From the NCBI GenBank assembly GCA_934277985.1, contig CAKQWF010000004.1:124001-188000 (forward strand): 64,000 nt of DNA. Reading direction: 5' to 3'. Of this stretch, positions 58,762 to 64,000 are shown piece by piece. The position numbers and the translations under genes were made by a program. This stretch comes from an uncultured Oxalobacter sp. Lineage in GTDB: Bacteria; Pseudomonadota; Gammaproteobacteria; Burkholderiales; Burkholderiaceae_D. The notes under the pieces are model-generated. The model was not told the origin of the DNA, made no database searches, and was given only the letters and a program-made list of their open reading frames with translations. Each line of letters opens with the position of its first letter. Positions within the stretch are counted from its first letter, which is position 1.

Positions 58762-59874
58762 ATGGCCAGCATCAGCCGGATGGCAAAAAGCGGAATTCTT
58801 CTGTTTTCCATCCTGTCGGTTTCACTGACAGGATGCCGGCATATGCCAGACGACTCCGACTCCATCTCCAGTCCTTCGTCCTCCGTGTCCATACCATCGC
58901 CCGTCACAACGCAACCTGATGCCGATACATCCTTCGAAATCGCAAAATCCGAATTCATCGAAGCATTTTCAGACAAACATGCATTCGACAAGGCACAGCT
59001 GATCACACTGTTCGAACAGGTTCACCGTAACCCGACGGTCATCCGGCTTGTCACGCCATCAGGCAAAGCGAAAGCGAAAAACTGGCAAAACTATCGCAAA
59101 AACGTTATCGATCCGGCCAGAATATCGGCTGGCGTGCGCTTCTGGAACCAGTATGAAGACGCGCTTGACCGTGCCACGCAAACATATGGAGTCCCGTCCG
59201 ACATCATTGTCGCCATTATCGGAGTCGAATCGGTATACGGCCGATATACCGGTAACTTCCGGATTATCGATGCACTGTCGACGCTGGCATTCAGCTATCC
59301 CGAAACCACCAATCAGGCCGCACGGAAACGCTTCTTCCGGAAAGAACTGGAAAATCTGCTGTTGCTTGCAAAAGAAACCGGAACGGATCCGGCAAACCTG
59401 TATGGCTCCTATGCCGGTGCAATCGGTTACCCGCAATTCATGCCTGGCAGCATCCGTCAATTCGCTGTCGATTTTGACGGAGATGGCGCCATCGATCTGG
59501 AAAATTCTCCTGTCGACGCCATCGGCAGCATCGCCAATTTTCTCGTCAGCCATGGATGGAAAGCCGGTTTGCCGATCGTTTTCCCGGTACAGACACAACA
59601 CGGCTGCACCATACCGCCATCCCTGCTTGATCAAGGACTGGCCGCCACACTATCCCTTTCGCAGCTTGAAAACGGCTGCATCATCCCTGAAAAGGACGTA
59701 CCGGACAATATTTCATTCGGTTTGATCGATTTGCCCAACGGCACCGCACCAGCCGATTACTGGATCGGCACCGATAATTTTTTCGCTATCACGCACTATA
59801 ACCGGAGTTATTTCTACGCCATGTCTGTCGTTTTGCTCGCACAGGAAATTGCACATGCCAGAAACGGGGAATAA
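58762..59874 (+). CDS. mltB: lytic murein transglycosylase B-type lipoprotein
   Basis: Cuts peptidoglycan to 1,6-anhydro-muropeptides. 370 residues from the ATG at 58762. Lipobox LTGC with Cys25; catalytic Glu in AIIGVESVYGRYTGNF; ESYAGAIGYPQFMPGS-like motif (SYAGAIGYPQFMPGS). Followed by DFDGDGAIDL, a calcium-type loop. Its products can enter by AmpG (28.4 kb). Confidence 0.93.
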   Translation: MASISRMAKSGILLFSILSVSLTGCRHMPDDSDSISSPSSSVSIPSPVTTQPDADTSFEIAKSEFIEAFSDKHAFDKAQLITLFEQVHRNPTVIRLVTPSGKAKAKNWQNYRKNVIDPARISAGVRFWNQYEDALDRATQTYGVPSDIIVAIIGVESVYGRYTGNFRIIDALSTLAFSYPETTNQAARKRFFRKELENLLLLAKETGTDPANLYGSYAGAIGYPQFMPGSIRQFAVDFDGDGAIDLENSPVDAIGSIANFLVSHGWKAGLPIVFPVQTQHGCTIPPSLLDQGLAATLSLSQLENGCIIPEKDVPDNISFGLIDLPNGTAPADYWIGTDNFFAITHYNRSYFYAMSVVLLAQEIAHARNGE

Positions 59875-60078
59875 ACCATCCGTTCCCTGTTTCTCGGTCG
59901 TATCGCAACCCCATCTGAAAAAGCCCGTTTTACACGAACTGCCTTCCTTTCGCCTACCCGGATTTTTCGTATATCCGGACAGCTTTCTCGTTTAAAATGG
60001 TTGAAAATCATTGTTTTCAGGTAATATGCCATTAAGCCTGTCATGTGTAGCGAACTTTGACTCACAGGATTCTTGAAA

Positions 60079-60423
60079 ATGACGAACAAACAACCCGTCC
60101 CGGAAACGCCACCTGAAGAAGACCGGCTTGAAGATCGCGTATATGATCCGAACCGTCTTCTGGATACACTTATCCAGCATCTGAATCTCAAAAACGATGC
60201 GGCACTGTCCCGTGCACTGGAAGTCGCACCGCCGGTTATCAGCAAAATCCGGCATCATCGATTGCCCGTCGGTGCATCGCTGCTGATCCGGATGCATGAG
60301 GTCAGCGAATTGAGCATCAAGGAACTGCGTCGGCTCATGGGTGATCGCCGCGCAAAATTCCGCATCAGCGACAAGCAATTCAAGCCGAAGCCTTCCGCCG
60401 GCAAGGACTCTCCGAAGTCCTGA
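60079..60423 (+). CDS. small HTH-like protein
   Basis: 114 residues. Residues about 30-90 (LLDTLIQHLNLKNDAALSRALEVAPPVISKIRHHRLPVGASLLIRMHEVS) look like a Cro/XRE-type helix-turn-helix. C-terminal tail is basic and Pro/Lys-rich. It is alone between mltB and argD; target unknown. ATG at 60079 preferred over the TTG at 60073. Confidence 0.7.
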   Translation: MTNKQPVPETPPEEDRLEDRVYDPNRLLDTLIQHLNLKNDAALSRALEVAPPVISKIRHHRLPVGASLLIRMHEVSELSIKELRRLMGDRRAKFRISDKQFKPKPSAGKDSPKS

Positions 60424-60445
60424 CCACACACAAGCGCTGTAAAGC

Positions 60446-60473
60446 AAAAACGGCCCGTAACGGGCCGTTTGGT
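60446..60473. terminator. bidirectional terminator between the HTH gene and argD
   Basis: Ten-bp stem AAACGGCCCG/CGGGCCGTTT with a 3-nt loop, flanked by A and T runs. Confidence 0.85.
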
Positions 60474-60483
60474 TATGGAATCG

Positions 60484-61731
60484 TTACTGTCGGAGCCAGA
60501 TATCGATCGCCTGACGCAACAGTTTTTCTCCCTGCCGGATATGTTCGTCCGACACGATTAGTGCCGGAACAAACCGAATGACATCGTATCCCGCCAACAG
60601 CAACAACAATCCCTGTTGCTGTGCGGCTTGTGTAATTTCTCCGGCACGTCCCTGATATTTTTCCGACATGACCATTCCCAGCATCAGCCCTTTTCCCCTG
60701 ACACCGGCGAAAACGTCCGGATAATCCGCAGCGATCCTTTCGAGACTTTCTCTCAGTTTTTGTCCTGCCTCGACGACACGTGCAAGGAAAGCCGGCTTGT
60801 TGATGATTTCCAGCACCTTGCAGGCAACCGCTGCCGCCAATGGATTGCCCCCATAGGTCGTACCATGCGCACCGACCGAGAAAGATTTGGCGATCTCCGT
60901 AGTCGTGAGCATCGCAGCGATCGGGAAACCGTTCCCCAGCGCTTTGGCCGACGTCATGATATCGGGAACGACACCATAATCCATATAGGCAAAAAGCGTA
61001 CCGGTTCTTCCCATGCCGCACTGGATTTCGTCAAAAATCAGCAGTGCATTCTTTTCATCGCACAACTGGCGCAATGCTTTCAGATAGGCTGGATCGGCCG
61101 GCAGGATACCGCCCTCGCCCTGAACCGGTTCGACGACGACCGCACAGACATCGTCACCGATCGCAGCTCTGGCGGCTTCGATATCATTGAACGGAATATG
61201 GTCGATCTGCGGTGGCAACGGTTCGAACCCTTTCGTATATTTTTCCTGGCCGCCGACACTGACTGTAAACAGCGTCCGGCCATGGAAAGAATGGAAACAG
61301 GAAACGATTCTGTTCTTCTTCGGACCGAAATGATCGTGCGCCCATTTGCGTGCCAGCTTGAAAGCCGCCTCATTGGCTTCGCCCCCCGAATTGCAGAAAA
61401 ACACCTTTTCCGCAAACGTGGCTTCCGTCAGCGCCCGGGCCAGCTTCAATACCGGCTCATTCGTATAGTAATTGCTGACGTGCCACAAATTCCTGGCCTG
61501 TTCGACCAGCGCATCAACGATTTCCGGCGGCGTATGCCCCAGCCCCAATACCGCGATCCCGCCCGTCAAATCCAGATACTGCTTGCCGCTCTGGTCCCAC
61601 AAGGCCAGCCCGGAGCCTCTGACAGGGATAAATGACGCCGGCGCAAAGACGGGCACCATCACATCATCGAAAGTCTGACGCGTTACCGGTTCATCGATTT
61701 TCCCGGTCGTTGTATTGGCAGACATGCTCAT
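60484..61731 (-). CDS. argD: acetylornithine / class III aminotransferase
   Basis: PLP aminotransferase, 415 residues: YLDLTGGIAVLGLGHTPPEI, FCNSGGEANEAAFKLAR, FDEIQCGMGRTGTLFAY, and PLP Lys in TSAKALGNGFPIAAM. Matches ArgD/AstC; arginine synthesis is most likely but succinylornithine use cannot be excluded. AGGA four bases before Met 61731. Confidence 0.88.
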   Translation of the reverse strand: MSMSANTTTGKIDEPVTRQTFDDVMVPVFAPASFIPVRGSGLALWDQSGKQYLDLTGGIAVLGLGHTPPEIVDALVEQARNLWHVSNYYTNEPVLKLARALTEATFAEKVFFCNSGGEANEAAFKLARKWAHDHFGPKKNRIVSCFHSFHGRTLFTVSVGGQEKYTKGFEPLPPQIDHIPFNDIEAARAAIGDDVCAVVVEPVQGEGGILPADPAYLKALRQLCDEKNALLIFDEIQCGMGRTGTLFAYMDYGVVPDIMTSAKALGNGFPIAAMLTTTEIAKSFSVGAHGTTYGGNPLAAAVACKVLEIINKPAFLARVVEAGQKLRESLERIAADYPDVFAGVRGKGLMLGMVMSEKYQGRAGEITQAAQQQGLLLLLAGYDVIRFVPALIVSDEHIRQGEKLLRQAIDIWLRQ

Positions 61732-62062
61732 TTTTTCCTATGCTCCACTCATCAATAAAAAGCCCGCTTGCGGCACACAACTTTCCTACACAGAACCTTT
61801 CATGCACACAGCAACACATGAAAACGAAAAGCCTGTACCGGAAAGAAATTTTATACGTTTCCGTTTTTCCTTTAAACGGTTTCAGACGATATTGTCCTGT
61901 CTTTCCGTATTTTCCGACAACCGCTTTTCCATACTTTCAACACCAAAAAGACGCTTATTGCACCACATTGCCCATGAACGCTTTTATTTTTTCGCCGCAG
62001 CAAGGATAATGCTTGAAGTATATGATTCACGGTCATGAAACCTGTTTTTACGTATATTTCCA
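61732..62062. other. argD-mnmE divergent intergenic region
   Basis: About 330 bp with no gene, repeat or RNA recognised. Promoters for both genes must lie here; no hexamer pair is strong enough to call. Confidence 0.6.
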
Positions 62063-63451
62063 ATGAATACTGATTCTTCTCCTATTGCAGCCATCGCTAC
62101 CGCGCCGGGACGCGGCGGTGTCGGCATTGTCCGGATTTCCGGCAAGAACCTTGAACCGTTCATTTCGGAATTTTTCAGAAACGCAACATCGGAATTGCCG
62201 CTGGAACCCCGATATGCCCACTTTCTGCCTTTCATGGACGAAGACGGCAACATCATCGATGAAGGTATCGCACTGTATTTCAAGGCACCGCATTCGTTTA
62301 CCGGAGAAGATGTTCTGGAACTCCAGGGACATGGCGGACCGGTCGTGCTGCAAATGCTCTTGAAACGTTGTCTCCAGGTTGGCAAGCATATCGATCTCAG
62401 GATGGCAGAACCCGGTGAATTCACCCGCAGGGCATTTCTGAACGACCGTATCGATCTGGCACAGGCCGAAGCGATTGCCGATCTGATCGACGCGACCACC
62501 GAAGAAGCAGTCCGTTCCGCATCACGCTCGCTGTCCGGCGCATTTTCCAAAGAAATCCACGAACTGGTCGCGACAATCATCGAATTGAGAATGCTGGTGG
62601 AATCCTCGCTCGACTTTCCGGAAGAAGACATCGACTTTTTGCAAAAGGAAAATGTCCGCGAAAGAATCGCAGCGATCCGTAACTCGCTGGGTGGCATCAT
62701 CACACAAGCAACACAAGGCGCCCTGCTGCGGGAAGGTATTCACGTCGTGCTGGCGGGCCAGACCAACGTCGGCAAATCCTCGCTTCTGAATGTATTGACA
62801 GGCTCCAACATCGCGATCGTCACACCGATCGCTGGAACAACTCGCGACAAGATCACGGAAACCATACAACTCGAAGGAGTTCCGGTCACACTGATCGATA
62901 CGGCCGGCATCAGAACCAGTACTGCGGAAGATGAAGTCGAACGTATCGGTATCGAACGCACCTGGAATGAAATCGAGAAAGCCGATGTCATTCTCCATTT
63001 GCTTGATGCCAGCATTGGCCCCACCCGTTCCGACGAAAAAATCGCTGCCGATTTTCCGGAAGGCATACCGGTCATTCGTGTATGGAACAAGATCGACATT
63101 TCGGGGCACCGTCCGTCGGTCGACAACATGTTCGGCATCACGCAAGTCTATCTGTCCACGCAAACCGGTCAGGGAATCGATCTGCTCAAGACAGAACTGC
63201 TCAAGATCGCAGGATGGGCACAGACAGGCGAATCGACTTACCTTGCCCGCGAACGCCACATGAATGCCATGAAAACCGCAGACAAGCATCTGGCCATCGC
63301 TGCCGAACATGCCATATCGGGATCTCCATCGCTGGATCTGCTGGCCGAGGAACTTCGTCTGGCACAGGATGCCTTGAACAGCATTACAGGTGCATTCACG
63401 TCCGATGATCTGCTCGGATTGATCTTCTCCAGATTCTGCATCGGGAAATAA
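62063..63451 (+). CDS. mnmE: tRNA U34 modification GTPase MnmE
   Basis: With MnmG makes 5-carboxymethylaminomethyl-U34. 462 residues: N-terminal [35 protein letters not shown]1 [13 protein letters not shown]3 DTAGIR, G4 NKID, and the C-terminal FCIGK that carries the functional Cys. Monocistronic with a strong terminator. Confidence 0.97.
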   Translation: MNTDSSPIAAIATAPGRGGVGIVRISGKNLEPFISEFFRNATSELPLEPRYAHFLPFMDEDGNIIDEGIALYFKAPHSFTGEDVLELQGHGGPVVLQMLLKRCLQVGKHIDLRMAEPGEFTRRAFLNDRIDLAQAEAIADLIDATTEEAVRSASRSLSGAFSKEIHELVATIIELRMLVESSLDFPEEDIDFLQKENVRERIAAIRNSLGGIITQATQGALLREGIHVVLAGQTNVGKSSLLNVLTGSNIAIVTPIAGTTRDKITETIQLEGVPVTLIDTAGIRTSTAEDEVERIGIERTWNEIEKADVILHLLDASIGPTRSDEKIAADFPEGIPVIRVWNKIDISGHRPSVDNMFGITQVYLSTQTGQGIDLLKTELLKIAGWAQTGESTYLARERHMNAMKTADKHLAIAAEHAISGSPSLDLLAEELRLAQDALNSITGAFTSDDLLGLIFSRFCIGK

Positions 63452-63468
63452 CCGTTTCACACGTATTT

Positions 63469-63507
63469 CGCCATAAAGTCCGCCAAACACGGACTTTATG
63501 GCGTATT
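63469..63507 (+). terminator. terminator after mnmE
   Basis: Perfect 14-bp stem (63469-63482 with 63490-63503), 7-nt loop, followed by TATTTGTTTT. Confidence 0.8.
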
Positions 63508-63608
63508 TGTTTTGAACCGTTCAATCTTCTTGCCTGCCGTCCGAACCCGATAATATGCCGGTTTCGGACAGTTTCCTTTAAAATAGCAGGCTGCAAAGGA
63601 ATCTAGTT

Positions 63609-64000
63609 ATGCCCATTTCTTCCACTCAAGAAATTATCGACGAACTCCGCGCAGGTCGTATGGTCATTCTGGTCGACGACGAAGACCGCGAAAACGAAGG
63701 CGACCTGATGATCGCCGCCGATTTCGTCACGCCGGAAGCCATCAATTTCATGGCCAAGCATGCGCGAGGTCTGGTTTGTCTGACCCTGACACAGGAACGT
63801 TGCGACCAGCTCGGCCTGGCTCCCATGACACGGGACAACCGCAGTTCATTCAATACCGCCTTCACCACATCCATCGAAGCCGCGACCGGTGTGACAACCG
63901 GCATTTCGGCATTCGACCGTGCGAGAACCATACAGGTCGCCGTGGCGCGTGATGCCAAACCCGACGATATCGTCCAGCCCGGTCACATTTTCCCTATCAC
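63609..64000 (+). CDS. ribBA: 3,4-dihydroxy-2-butanone-4-phosphate synthase (RibB domain), cut by window end
   Basis: Starts with riboflavin synthesis from ribulose 5-phosphate. The frame opens at the ATG at 63609 and runs off the window after 130 codons: [67 protein letters not shown]. Whether a RibA domain follows cannot be seen. No FMN riboswitch motif was found upstream. Confidence 0.92.
   Translation, partial: MPISSTQEIIDELRAGRMVILVDDEDRENEGDLMIAADFVTPEAINFMAKHARGLVCLTLTQERCDQLGLAPMTRDNRSSFNTAFTTSIEAATGVTTGISAFDRARTIQVAVARDAKPDDIVQPGHIFPI

Noticed and set aside
63508..63608. FMN riboswitch before ribB/ribBA
   Set aside because: None of the conserved RFN-element blocks was seen.

Overview
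The window is a densely packed, circular-chromosome-type stretch of a Gram-negative betaproteobacterium. Outer-membrane genes (lolB, tamAB, a trimeric-type porin, lytic transglycosylase), the lolB-ispE-tRNA-Gln-prs-rplY-pth order, the hprK-rapZ pair, gshA-gshB-EIIA-ptsH-ptsI, metX-metW-ampG and DUF1840/DUF2288/SlyX small proteins all fit Burkholderiales. The moderate GC content, together with a phosphoketolase and the Oxalobacteraceae-like gene orders, points to an Oxalobacter-like organism. That genus-level call is an inference from memory, not a search result.

Layout. 1-8600: hprK, rapZ, mutY (reverse), lolB, ispE, then a duplicated tRNA-Gln/prs unit around rplY, then pth. 8600-20310: DUF2288, slyX, rep, heat-shock protease hslVU behind a very good sigma-32 promoter, a nitroreductase, gapA, tkt, rsmE, prfC and the tmRNA gene ssrA. 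20310-23890: an A+T-rich accessory insert with a three-gene operon (DUF262 protein, DUF3696-type AAA ATPase, unknown protein), the best candidate in the window for a little-described (probably anti-phage) system. 23890-25500: a porin whose leader carries a 17.5-copy tetranucleotide repeat, a classic shape for phase variation. 25490-36520: pyrE, xth, trpB without trpA, metX-metW-ampG, and gshA-gshB-EIIA-HPr-EI. 36930-44650: ubiK, comM-like ATPase, small envelope and unknown proteins, a MidA-type methyltransferase, a FolM-like reductase with folB, ttcA, an rfaE2-type heptose adenylyltransferase. 44650-58400: tamB-tamA, queC, xfp, and a reverse-strand run (histone deacetylase-like hydrolase, ylqF, unknown, short asparaginase-fold protein, glmU). 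58760-64000: mltB, a small HTH protein, argD, mnmE and the start of ribB/ribBA.

How genes work together. HprK (window start) and HPr, EIIA and Enzyme I (31.6-34.2 kb) make a phosphorelay with no sugar permease in view, suggesting a regulatory PTS. Transketolase, GAPDH and phosphoketolase form a pentose/triose node. TamA/TamB, LolB, the porin, MltB and AmpG cover envelope building and recycling. No rRNA, CRISPR array, transposase, integrase or prophage was seen.
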